Shown here: one piece after another, positions 36,609 through 45,179 of the stretch
Position numbering within the stretch: position 1 is the stretch's first letter
Layout: every line of letters starts with the position of its first letter
Origin: Chitinophaga varians
Lineage (GTDB): Bacteria > Bacteroidota > Bacteroidia > Chitinophagales > Chitinophagaceae
Direction: 5' to 3'
Assembly: GCF_012641275.1 (NCBI RefSeq)
Contig: NZ_JABAIA010000001.1
Span: 1,550,001 to 1,614,000 of the forward strand
Length of the DNA stretch: 64,000 nt
Program-made: the position numbers and the translations under genes
Notes under the pieces: generated by a model
What the model was told of the DNA's origin: nothing
Database searches by the model: none
The model's input: the letters and a program-made list of their open reading frames with translations, nothing else

Positions 36609-37121
36609 ATGATAACGATTACGCCCATACGCATAAAAGATCATTACGAGCTCCTTTCAGCAATGCTGAAGGAGCTCCATTTATCTGAACTGGAATTTTT
36701 CCCGAAAACAGCCGCCTGGGAAGATATTCAGGCGGACTATATGCAACACGTCATTTCCACACAGGAAGAAAATGACGGTACCTGCCTGCTCGCTGCGAAA
36801 GACGGCGAACCGGCAGGCTTTATTTTCGCTTATGTAGAAGAACCGGACGAAAGCCGCATCGAAGATTATACCGGCAACACCCTCTATGTCTCTGATGGTT
36901 ATGTGGCGCCCGCCTTCCGCCGCATGGGTATCTACCGGCAGCTCAACGACGCGCTGGAAGCCATCTACATCCAAAAAGGCGTCCGGAGAATAGTGCGTTA
37001 TACACTCAGCAATAACCTGCGGATGCAGCAGTTCCTGGCATCTCAGCAGTATGAACCCGTGAGGCTGGTGTATGAAAAATGGCTTACGCCGGATGGAAAA
37101 GAAGCGATCAAATTATTTTAG
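36609..37121 (+). CDS. GNAT-family N-acetyltransferase
   Basis: A 170-residue GNAT. The acetyl-CoA-binding region is YVSDGYVAPAFRRMGIYRQLNDALE (motif A, here RRMGIYRQL). It starts 10 bases after the NRPS-like gene and probably shares its transcript, so it may modify the product, confer self-protection or acetylate a precursor. This is inferred from position only. Confidence 0.8.
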   Translation: MITITPIRIKDHYELLSAMLKELHLSELEFFPKTAAWEDIQADYMQHVISTQEENDGTCLLAAKDGEPAGFIFAYVEEPDESRIEDYTGNTLYVSDGYVAPAFRRMGIYRQLNDALEAIYIQKGVRRIVRYTLSNNLRMQQFLASQQYEPVRLVYEKWLTPDGKEAIKLF

Positions 37122-37136
37122 GGATTTTTAAAGCCC

Positions 37137-38393
37137 CTACACATCAATAGCATGGTCTTTCTGAACAGGCTTTCCCTTCCATACTTTCTGTGCCGTCCAC
37201 TCCGCAGCAGGAGCGCTCCAGTAAGGGTCATGCGCCGGCAATCCCAAATCCAGGAAACCGGTGGTGCATAGATAAAGGCTGCCGGTAGAAGTATATACAT
37301 CGGCTATCTCCGGCTGATGACCACAGAAACCAATCTGTAGCCAGCCGTTTTTATCAAAAGTATCCGGCGCTTCAAAAATTCGTTTATTCACCGCCGTTAG
37401 TGCGCAACGTACCTGTGCCGGCTGCAGTTCCGCCGGCAGTTTCCTTTCAAGGGCCAGTTGTGCCAGCGCCTGGAAAGCACCGTTGCGGTAGGGCATCGAG
37501 CGGCCTACTACCGGGAAGGTCCCTTCCGGTGAAATCTGCCTTTCGAGGATAGCCCCGTAGCGTTGCATCCGCTTCAGGGCCAGCTCATATTGTTCTTTAC
37601 CGCCTTCGCCTTTCTCCGTCAGTACTTTAAGTACATCTACCAGCATCGGCTGTATCACAAAAGAATTGTAATAGTCGTAGTGGAAATGAGGGCCATCGCC
37701 GTAGATACTGTCTCCTTTGTACCACTCCATGATTTTCTCAATGGCAAAGTCCACCGGCTTGCGGTCCCACCCGCCGCCGAACCGCAGCAACGCAATTTCA
37801 ATCATCGCGGCAAACAGCACCCAGTTATTGGTACTAAAGGCTTTGATGCTGCGCAGGCTTTTCAGGGCGTCCACCGTTTGTTGTTTCGTACGGTCGGACA
37901 ATGGCTGCCAGACCTGTTCCGGCGCGCGTATCAGGCCATGTGCCAGAAAGGCGCCGTCTACCAGCGGCTGCGCATCAAACTGCCCGGTAAAATTCATAAA
38001 GTCCGGAGAGGAAGGATCTACTGCCTGCGCCATCGCTTTGTGGGTAAGCTCCAGCATTTCAATCCGTTTGCTGCCTTCCATGGTATTGTCCCATCCCAGT
38101 TCCAGCCATGGCGCCAGGCCGGCCAGCGTTCTGCCGAAGGCTTCCAGGTAAGTCACTTTACGTACCGGTTTGCTGTAATGCGGCGCTACTTCGGTAGGCA
38201 TATTGGCCACCAGTTTCCCTTTACTGAGATGCTCTATAACGGGACGGCTTATACGTAGTAACAGGTCCAGATTATAGGCACGGTCATTCACGGGCGGTGG
38301 TGCCGCCAGATCTGCCAGCATGCTTTTATCTGTCTTCAGCGAACCGGCTATACCGGCCATCGGCACAGCCTTGAGAAAAAAACGTCTGTCCAA
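37137..38393 (-). CDS. DUF2264 family protein
   Basis: A 418-residue protein with a hydrophobic twin-Arg-like start (MDRRFFLKAVPMAGIAG). The body shows the DUF2264 pattern: YLEAFGRTLAGLAPWLELG, NNWVLFAAMIEIALLRFGGGWD, YGDGPHFHYDYYNSFVIQPML. The fold is probably an (alpha/alpha) toroid related to lyases and unsaturated glucuronyl hydrolases, so it may act on uronate-containing glycans. It is last in the kduI operon, 8 bases after the GH88 gene. Confidence 0.85.
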   Translation of the reverse strand: MDRRFFLKAVPMAGIAGSLKTDKSMLADLAAPPPVNDRAYNLDLLLRISRPVIEHLSKGKLVANMPTEVAPHYSKPVRKVTYLEAFGRTLAGLAPWLELGWDNTMEGSKRIEMLELTHKAMAQAVDPSSPDFMNFTGQFDAQPLVDGAFLAHGLIRAPEQVWQPLSDRTKQQTVDALKSLRSIKAFSTNNWVLFAAMIEIALLRFGGGWDRKPVDFAIEKIMEWYKGDSIYGDGPHFHYDYYNSFVIQPMLVDVLKVLTEKGEGGKEQYELALKRMQRYGAILERQISPEGTFPVVGRSMPYRNGAFQALAQLALERKLPAELQPAQVRCALTAVNKRIFEAPDTFDKNGWLQIGFCGHQPEIADVYTSTGSLYLCTTGFLDLGLPAHDPYWSAPAAEWTAQKVWKGKPVQKDHAIDV

Positions 38394-38401
38394 GGTGTCA
38401 G

Positions 38402-39595
38402 TTATTTAGCCCACTGTTTGTAACGCAGTAAAGCTTCCACAAAATAATAGTCGGCGTAGGTAAGCGGTACGTCCACCTCAGACTGGTGAGGCAGGGAACC
38501 TACGCTATGCATCAAAATAAAATCGTTGTTCTCTCCTTCTTTGGCCAGGTACGCCGGGCTGCAAAGACTGGTGAGCATTTTCTCTGCGGCGTTCCAGTAA
38601 CGTTTGCCTTCTGTTTTGTTGGTGTAGCGGCTCAGTTCCAGTAAGGCGGAAGCGGCTACGGCGCCGGCGGAAACATCACGCGGTGCATTTGGAATGTCCG
38701 GTGCGTCATAATCCCAGTAAGGAATCAGGTCGGCCGGCATATGCGGATGGTTCAGGATATATTCAGCAATATGACGGGCCTGGTCCAGATATGCTTTGTC
38801 TTTGGTTTCACGGTACATCATGGTATAGCCATACAGCCCCCAGGCCTGACCGCGTGACCAGGCAGAGCTGTCTGCCAGCCCCTGATGTGTTTTCTTTTGC
38901 AATACGGCGCCGGTGGCAGGATCATAGTCAATAACGTGATAGGAACTGTAGTCCGGACGGAAATGATTTTTCATCGTGGTGTTGGCATGCGTGCGGGCTA
39001 TCTTGTCAAACTGAGGATCGCCGGATTCGCGGGTGGCCCATGTCAGCAGTTCCAGGTTCATCATATTGTCGATGATCACCGGGAATTTCCAGGTGCCGTG
39101 GTCCCATGATTTGATGCAGCCTACCGTAGGGTTAAAGCGGGTGGACAAAGACCGGGCGCTGTTAAGCAAAATACGTTTATACGCTGTATCGCCGGTAATG
39201 CGCAGGGCGTTGCCGAAAGGGCAATACATCATAAATCCGAGATCGTGCGTGCGGGTGTTGAATTCGTTTTTCTGACAGAGCGCCATCCGTTTGAGGGCTT
39301 CTGTTTTAAAAGCCGGGTCTTTCGTGTATTCGTACAGGGACCAGGTAGTGCCGGGATAAAATCCGGATGTCCACCAACCGGCGTTGGAAGTCATCAGGCT
39401 GCCGTCTTTATTGGTGCTGCGGGGCAGCACGGTGTCCGGCACATGGTTCATCATCAGTTTATATTGTCTGGCGGCAAACTGCAGTGTTTCATCGGCTTTG
39501 CGAAGCAATGCCTGGTTGGCTTTACCAGACTGTGCATACGATTGCATAAACATTGCAGGCAACAGCAGCAGGGTAAAGAACAGGTTCTTTTTCAT
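38402..39595 (-). CDS. GH88-family unsaturated glucuronyl hydrolase
   Basis: A 397-residue secreted protein (signal MKKNLFFTLLLLPAMFMQSYAQ). GH88 signatures: SNAGWWTSGFYPGTTWSLYE, RTHDLGFMMYCPFG with the first conserved Asp, and FPVIIDNMMNLELLTWA with the second; these two aspartates are the catalytic pair. WSRGQAWGLYGYTMMYRET follows. The enzyme removes the unsaturated uronic acid left at the non-reducing end by polysaccharide lyases, and its product then enters the KduI/KduD route encoded in the same operon. Confidence 0.93.
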   Translation of the reverse strand: MKKNLFFTLLLLPAMFMQSYAQSGKANQALLRKADETLQFAARQYKLMMNHVPDTVLPRSTNKDGSLMTSNAGWWTSGFYPGTTWSLYEYTKDPAFKTEALKRMALCQKNEFNTRTHDLGFMMYCPFGNALRITGDTAYKRILLNSARSLSTRFNPTVGCIKSWDHGTWKFPVIIDNMMNLELLTWATRESGDPQFDKIARTHANTTMKNHFRPDYSSYHVIDYDPATGAVLQKKTHQGLADSSAWSRGQAWGLYGYTMMYRETKDKAYLDQARHIAEYILNHPHMPADLIPYWDYDAPDIPNAPRDVSAGAVAASALLELSRYTNKTEGKRYWNAAEKMLTSLCSPAYLAKEGENNDFILMHSVGSLPHQSEVDVPLTYADYYFVEALLRYKQWAK

Positions 39596-39617
39596 AATAA
39601 GTTAGTTATAGGTTGAC

Positions 39618-40670
39618 TTATTTCTTTTTCGAGGCGGCCTTTGTATTGGCGGCACTGGATTCTCTGGCTATCAGCTGAATAGGAATGATCTCCTGGGAAT
39701 AGCGCGGGGCACCGGTCTGACGGCTGGTGACCAGTTCCATCAGCGCTGCTACCACCCGCTCGCCCATCATGGCCGCGTATTGGTCTACGCTGGTGATAGG
39801 CGGCGTAACGATTTCGGTCCTGGGGTCATTGGAATAACCTACTATCTTCAGGTCTTCCGGCACCCGTAGGTTGATTTTGCGGCAGTACTCCATGATCGTA
39901 ATGGCAGTAGTATCATTAGACGCGAAAATGCCATCGGGATAAGGCTTCTGCGCGAAAATTTTTTCGCAGGCCTGCCATGCGTTGTCGCGCGTAAGCTCCT
40001 GGTAAAAAACCCTGGTTTTACGGAAAGGCAGTTTATGTTGCTGCAAAGCGCTTTTGTATCCTGCTACCCGCTCCAGGTAAAGGTTACAGGTTAGCGGCCC
40101 GGAGATATGCACAATGTCTTTACATCCTCTTTCAATCAGGTGACTGGTAGCGGTAAACCCTCCCAGGTAATCATCTCCCTTGATCACTTTTACATTGTAA
40201 TCTTTGGGCACGCGGTCAAAAAATACCAGCGGGATATTATTGTCTTTAAACACATCAAAATGGGAAAAGTCCGTAGTATACAGCGTAGTGCTGACTACCA
40301 GGCCGTCTACCCGGGCGGAATACAGTGTATTGACCAGGGCTACTTCCTGGTCATAGGAGTCGTTGGACTGGCAAATGATCAGGTTGTAGCCGTGTTCCTG
40401 TAATTTATTCTGGATAATGGTACTGATGGCAGCGGGAAAAAACATGGAGATACGCGGAATGATCAGGCCGATGGTTTTGCTTTTGTTGTTGCGTAAACCG
40501 GCAGCCAGCGCATTAGGGCGGTAGCCCAGTTTGCGGGCCATCTTTTTAACCCTGTCTTTCGTACGTGCGCTGATGTTAGGATTGTCGTTCAGTGCGCGGG
40601 ATACAGTAGATACCGATAACTTCAGTTCTTCTGCGATATCAACGATTGTTTTTTCTGTACGTTTGCTCAT
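39618..40670 (-). CDS. LacI-family transcriptional regulator of uronate genes
   Basis: A 350-residue LacI-type repressor. The HTH and hinge are TIVDIAEELKLSVSTVSRAL (about residues 8-27) and KKMARKLGYRPNALAAGL. A periplasmic-binding-protein-like sensor domain follows (SKTIGLIIPRISMFFPAAI, DGIFASNDTTAITIMEYCR). It is inside the kduI-GH105-kduD-lacI-GH88-DUF2264 operon. The likely operator is the LacI-type palindrome TGCAAACGTTTGCA found upstream of this operon and of exuT. The inducer is probably a uronate or 2-keto-3-deoxygluconate-like intermediate. Confidence 0.9.
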   Translation of the reverse strand: MSKRTEKTIVDIAEELKLSVSTVSRALNDNPNISARTKDRVKKMARKLGYRPNALAAGLRNNKSKTIGLIIPRISMFFPAAISTIIQNKLQEHGYNLIICQSNDSYDQEVALVNTLYSARVDGLVVSTTLYTTDFSHFDVFKDNNIPLVFFDRVPKDYNVKVIKGDDYLGGFTATSHLIERGCKDIVHISGPLTCNLYLERVAGYKSALQQHKLPFRKTRVFYQELTRDNAWQACEKIFAQKPYPDGIFASNDTTAITIMEYCRKINLRVPEDLKIVGYSNDPRTEIVTPPITSVDQYAAMMGERVVAALMELVTSRQTGAPRYSQEIIPIQLIARESSAANTKAASKKK

Positions 40671-40697
40671 GTATTAGCCATTAACGGTAAATATTAG

Positions 40698-41459
40698 TTA
40701 TCTGCCCATCCAGCCACCGTCTACTGTAAGTATGGTACCATGTACATAATCAGCAGCTTTGGAAGCGAGGAAAATAACGGGCCCCGCAAAGTCTTCCGGT
40801 TCGCCCCAGCGTCCTGCCGGTATCCGGTCCAGTATGGAGGTACTGCGTTTTTCATCCGCCCTCAGGGCTGCCGTGTTGTCGGTGGCGATATAGCCCGGAG
40901 CGATCGCATTGACGTTCACGCCCCTGCCGGCCCATTCGTTGGCGAACGCTTTCACCAGTGAGCCTACCGCCCCTTTGCTGGCGGCATATCCCGGCACATT
41001 GATCCCACCCTGGAAGGTGAGCAATGAGGCTGTAAAGATAATCTTTCCGGCGCCTCTTTCAATCATCCCCTTACCGATTTCACGGGTAAGGATAAACTGG
41101 GCATTCAGGTTGATGTTGATCACCTCGTCCCAGTACTCGTCCGGATGCTCTGCTGCCGGTTTCCGGAGAATAGTGCCGGCATTGTTGACAAGGATGTCAA
41201 TAGTCTTTACATCCTGCTGTAACCGGTGGATAAAGGCATACAATGACTCGCGGTTGGAGAAGTCGCTCTGGTAGGCTTTAAAACTGCGGCCCAGCGCTGT
41301 CACCTCTTTCTCCACTTCGCTGCCATGCAATTCCAGGGAGGCTGATACGCCGATGATGTCTGCGCCGGCGGAGGCCAGCGCCACCGCCATCGCTTTTCCG
41401 ATACCTCGCTTACAACCGGTAACGAGCGCGGTTTTTCCTTTCAATTGAAACAGGTCCAT
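40698..41459 (-). CDS. kduD: 2-deoxy-D-gluconate 3-dehydrogenase / KduD-type SDR
   Basis: A 253-residue short-chain dehydrogenase. Cofactor motif TGCKRGIGKA, NNAG at about 90, catalytic Ser in FTASLLTFQGG, YxxxK in PGYAASKGAVGSL, C-terminus GTILTVDGGWMGR. It interconverts 2,5-diketo-3-deoxygluconate and 2-keto-3-deoxygluconate after KduI. Family assignment is supported by the SASLELHGSEVEKEV segment and by kduI in the same operon. Confidence 0.92.
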   Translation of the reverse strand: MDLFQLKGKTALVTGCKRGIGKAMAVALASAGADIIGVSASLELHGSEVEKEVTALGRSFKAYQSDFSNRESLYAFIHRLQQDVKTIDILVNNAGTILRKPAAEHPDEYWDEVININLNAQFILTREIGKGMIERGAGKIIFTASLLTFQGGINVPGYAASKGAVGSLVKAFANEWAGRGVNVNAIAPGYIATDNTAALRADEKRSTSILDRIPAGRWGEPEDFAGPVIFLASKAADYVHGTILTVDGGWMGR

Positions 41460-41468
41460 ATGTCAACT

Positions 41469-43688
41469 TTATTGAATCGTTACTTTAAGTGGTTCTCTAA
41501 CGCGTTGTGAAAATGCTTCCAGATATTTAAACCATTCTTCTGCATTCGTAATCCGTCCGCCTTTGTTCCAGGCGGCGCCGAAATAATACACGTACGGCTG
41601 CTGGCTGTGGGCTATACCCGGGCTCAGTAAATGTACGTTATCTGTTTTCATGCCAGGCACAGAAGCAGGGAAAACACAACCTATTCCAAGGGTGCCGTCT
41701 TCACCATGTTGTGGCTCCCAATAACCCATCACACCATTCTTCTCGTCCAGCAGTACGGCGCCGGGGTCTTTCCGTTTTACGATGCCTGTCACCACCGGCA
41801 GCTGATCGCCTTTGAAGCTGTATTGCACCTGCATTTTGTTCAACTGGGAACCGGCGTCCAGGGAGATGGTTTTGGTAACGGAAACGGGTATATTACCGGC
41901 CTGCCACGTATCGTAGGTGAGTGCAAAAACGGTGCGGAGCGGACCGTTGTCCAGCCGCTTCCATTGACGGTAATTCTTCGGGAAATAGATAGTATCCTTG
42001 CCATAAGGCGCGATATCACCGGCGCCCAGCGTAAGTCCTACACTGTAATAATCAAGCCCCTGGCCGTTATCGTGGTGGTAGTTGTCCAGCTTGTACCAGG
42101 TGTCGATCACCATATCAGTGGTACGCTTGGCCCATACATCAATACCGTAAGCCATTTCCTTGGGCGTTTTTTCCAGTGCAGGGCCATACATGCGGTAGGC
42201 CATCCGGTCATTTTCCCAGGCATAGTCATCTTTCCTTTCCGGTACAAAACGGCCATAGGCTTTTGGTGTTACCGCTGCGGGCGTGCCTGCCTTCACGGCC
42301 AGCTGACGGCTGCCGGCGGGCGTTACGCTCACCTGCAGTAATACGGCTTTCGGCGTTTTACCGCCATCGTATATCAACTGGTAAGGAACTTCCTGGTCGG
42401 ACAACAGGTCCATCACTTTGAAAGACTTGCGTGTGTCCTTATTAAGTTTCGCTGTAAACTGATCGTAAGGAATCTCTACGATCTCACCTTCGCGGTTCAG
42501 GCCCGTAGGGTTGGTAATGGTGATATCACCCGGACTGTTCTGCTGAAGATTATATTTGATCAGTTCAGCGCCGGCTAACAGGAAAGCACCTACGCCATAT
42601 ACTTCCGAATCATCGGCAGTGGCTTTGCCTGGAGCAGCCGCCACTACCTGTACAAAGCCCAGTTTACCGTCCGGCTGCACGCAGTCTGTCAGTGCCTGCC
42701 ATCCTTTGTGGATAACGGGCAGGAAGTCCTTCTCCGGTAAAATACCATTGTTGACGCCCCACATGAGCGCATACACGTAGAAGCCGGTACCACTGGTTTC
42801 TTTGGAAGGATAGCTGTCGGGGTCCAGCAGGCTGGCATGCCAGGTGCCATCGGCTGTTTGCAGTGCTGCAATACGGTAAGCCATTTTTTTGAACAGGTCC
42901 ACGAAACGTGCCCTGTTGGCGTAGTTTGCGGGCATATTGTCCAGCAGGCGGGCCAGGCCGCCCATCACCCAGCCGTTGCCACGGCTCCAGAACACTTTGG
43001 CACCGTTTTTCTCTTTCTGGTCAAAGTAGCGGGCGTCACGATAGTACAGGCTGTCGTTTTTGTCGAACAGGAAGTCAGTGGTTTTCCACCACAGCTTATC
43101 AGCGGTCTCCAGGTAACGCGGGTCACCGGTGGCCGCAGAGAGATAACCTAATGCCGGCGGGCCCATAAACAGGGCGTCGCACCAGGCCCACTCCCGGTGA
43201 TGGATACCGTTCTTCCAGTCCAGCGGCTCGGTATGAGGCGCAGCTACAATACTGTCTGCCAGCTTCCGGAATTTATCAATCATCACAGGGTCTCTATAAT
43301 AAGGGTACAGCTGGGCGTAGAGTTGACCGATACAGTATTCATCCGCGAAAAAACGGTCAGGCCCTGTATTCCAGTTATTGTCTTTACCTACCTGTATCAA
43401 CCGCTGTATAAAAAACGGATTGTCAGTCACCTGGCTGAGGGCCATCATGCCGGCGTACATGGCGCCGTTGGTCCAGTTGGTTTGTGGGTTGGCCCAACCT
43501 TTCCGTTCGATGGACTGCCATTGCCAGTTGGCCACTCTCTCCATGTAAGCACGGATAAACTGCGCCGACAATGCATTGAGCGAAGGCGCCACAATAGCCG
43601 TTTGCTGCGGAACAGCCCCCGCATCCGGCCCGAAGTGCAGGGCCGACAGGCCCAGCAGGCTTCCTGCAATGATGTTTTTCATTTTCAT
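41469..43688 (-). CDS. GH105-like unsaturated uronyl hydrolase fused to DUF4861 domain
   Basis: A 739-residue secreted protein (signal MKMKNIIAGSLLGLSALHFG). The N-terminal half (about 30-390) is a GH105/YesR-type (alpha/alpha)6 barrel with GIHHREWAWCDALFMGPPAL, whose Asp is the likely acid/base, and VFWSRGNGWVMGGLARLLD. The C-terminal half (about 400-735) matches the DUF4861 type beta-rich domain (YGRFVPERKDDYAWENDRMAYRMYGPAL). It should remove unsaturated galacturonyl or glucuronyl residues. The role of the added domain is not known. Confidence 0.88.
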   Translation of the reverse strand: MKMKNIIAGSLLGLSALHFGPDAGAVPQQTAIVAPSLNALSAQFIRAYMERVANWQWQSIERKGWANPQTNWTNGAMYAGMMALSQVTDNPFFIQRLIQVGKDNNWNTGPDRFFADEYCIGQLYAQLYPYYRDPVMIDKFRKLADSIVAAPHTEPLDWKNGIHHREWAWCDALFMGPPALGYLSAATGDPRYLETADKLWWKTTDFLFDKNDSLYYRDARYFDQKEKNGAKVFWSRGNGWVMGGLARLLDNMPANYANRARFVDLFKKMAYRIAALQTADGTWHASLLDPDSYPSKETSGTGFYVYALMWGVNNGILPEKDFLPVIHKGWQALTDCVQPDGKLGFVQVVAAAPGKATADDSEVYGVGAFLLAGAELIKYNLQQNSPGDITITNPTGLNREGEIVEIPYDQFTAKLNKDTRKSFKVMDLLSDQEVPYQLIYDGGKTPKAVLLQVSVTPAGSRQLAVKAGTPAAVTPKAYGRFVPERKDDYAWENDRMAYRMYGPALEKTPKEMAYGIDVWAKRTTDMVIDTWYKLDNYHHDNGQGLDYYSVGLTLGAGDIAPYGKDTIYFPKNYRQWKRLDNGPLRTVFALTYDTWQAGNIPVSVTKTISLDAGSQLNKMQVQYSFKGDQLPVVTGIVKRKDPGAVLLDEKNGVMGYWEPQHGEDGTLGIGCVFPASVPGMKTDNVHLLSPGIAHSQQPYVYYFGAAWNKGGRITNAEEWFKYLEAFSQRVREPLKVTIQ

Positions 43689-43709
43689 GATAAATATGAT
43701 GATCGGGTT

Positions 43710-44552
43710 TTAGCGTAATTCAGTGATCTTGCAATGGTCCATATCGCCATAATCCAGGTTCTCTCCGGCCATACCCCAGATAAAGGTGTAGTTGCTGGTG
43801 CCGGCGCCGGAATGCACGGACCAGGGCGGAGAAATCACGGCCTGTTCGTTCTGCATCCAGATATGGCGCGTCTCCTGTGGCTGCCCCATAAAGTGGCAAA
43901 CGGACTGGCCTTCCGGTACTTCAAAATAGAAATATACCTCCATTCGCCTGTCATGGGTATGCGCTGGCATCGTGTTCCATACGCTGCCGGGTTTCAGCTC
44001 GGTCATGCCCATTTGCAGCTGGCAGGTTTCCAGTACGGAATTTACCAGCAGCTTGTTGATGGTACGATGGTTAGATGTTTCCAGTGCGCCCAGCGTCACT
44101 ACTTCCGCTTCATTTCTGGATACCTTACGGGTAGGATAGCTGTGATGCGCGGGGGTGGAGTTGAGATAGAATTTTGCCGGCTGTGCAGCGTCTTTACTGT
44201 GGAAGACCACCTTTTGTTTGCCTTTTCCCACATACAATGCTTCTTTGAAGCCGATCTCAAATTGTTCACCGTCCACTTCCACCATGCCCGCACCGCCAAC
44301 ATTAATCATTCCCAGCTCTCTGCGCTCCAGGAAATACGCGGCTTTCAGCAGATCAATCGTTTGCAGTTCAAGACCGCCTTTCACCGGCATGGCGCCGGCT
44401 GTCAGATAGCGGTCGTAATGCGTGTGTACCCATGAAATCTGGTCTGCCTCAAAAACTTTTTCTATCAGAAATGCCTTTCTCAGCGCTTCGGTATCCATGC
44501 TTTTCACCTCTGAAGGGCTGCTGGCATACCTTGATTCATACTGTGTGCTCAT
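43710..44552 (-). CDS. kduI: 5-dehydro-4-deoxy-D-glucuronate isomerase KduI
   Basis: A 280-residue cupin-fold isomerase. The zinc site is in [18 protein letters not shown] (two His and Glu), with further KduI hallmarks [30 protein letters not shown] and [20 protein letters not shown]. It converts 5-keto-4-deoxyuronate, formed from unsaturated uronic acid, to 2,5-diketo-3-deoxygluconate for KduD. It is first in the six-gene operon. Confidence 0.95.
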   Translation of the reverse strand: MSTQYESRYASSPSEVKSMDTEALRKAFLIEKVFEADQISWVHTHYDRYLTAGAMPVKGGLELQTIDLLKAAYFLERRELGMINVGGAGMVEVDGEQFEIGFKEALYVGKGKQKVVFHSKDAAQPAKFYLNSTPAHHSYPTRKVSRNEAEVVTLGALETSNHRTINKLLVNSVLETCQLQMGMTELKPGSVWNTMPAHTHDRRMEVYFYFEVPEGQSVCHFMGQPQETRHIWMQNEQAVISPPWSVHSGAGTSNYTFIWGMAGENLDYGDMDHCKITELR

Positions 44553-45179
44553 ATCGTTGGTTATCTTTTTTATTTACAGATAGTTTGATGTTTCTTATAG
44601 GTGGATACCCGCCGGTTGTTTCAGGAAGACATACACGGTCCGGCTGTAGCGCGTCATGTAGGATGACGGCATGCACTAACGTGGACTGCCTTGCTGAATG
44701 CTTTGTTCACTGTTTTTAAGCAGATGCTTCACCGTATTTGTTTCCGGGGGCACTGCTCCGCTTCTGGCTTCACTACTTTGTTAAACTTCTCTTCCATTCA
44801 ATTCCTTTCACATCTCTGTACCGTTATTCAACAGCCCCGCTTCGCTACCATTGACCTAGATGAAATACTGAAGAACCCCTGATGCTGCTTGTACCACAGA
44901 ATCCTGTACGTTCGGGTTGTTGATACCGCCCGCCACTCTTTTGTTCAAACATATTTTTCAGGAGTGGTCCTCCCGCGAAGTCCAACCAGGACCATTTTTT
45001 CTCTAAGACTTCATCTAAAGTAATGCAAACGTTTGCAAAATACAAAGCTTTTATGGAAAGATAGCAAAAATTTAATTGTATAAATGACAATTATACTATC
45101 CTATTCCTTTGTTCTGCCGTATTTTCAGGACATACGCAGCATTTTTACATTAAAAAAGTCATAATATTATTTGCCAGGG
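44553..45179. other. Long untranslated region upstream of kduI
   Basis: More than 600 bases between kduI and the lyase gene without a convincing coding sequence. The LacI-type operator lies 472 bases upstream of the kduI start, beside a -7-like box on the minus strand (AAGCTTTG, 45043-45050). If that promoter is used, kduI has a leader of nearly 500 bases whose content is unexplained. Confidence 0.45.
45024..45037. promoter_or_regulatory. LacI-type operator TGCAAACGTTTGCA, site 1
   Basis: A perfect 14-base palindrome of the LacI-family type with central CG. It would overlap the transcription start of the minus-strand promoter proposed at 45043-45050, a classic repression position. An identical site lies at 50678. 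Confidence 0.75.

Noticed and set aside
44845..45090. 81-codon minus-strand open frame in the kduI upstream region
   Set aside because: It crosses the operator and has an unlikely composition with no recognisable motif.
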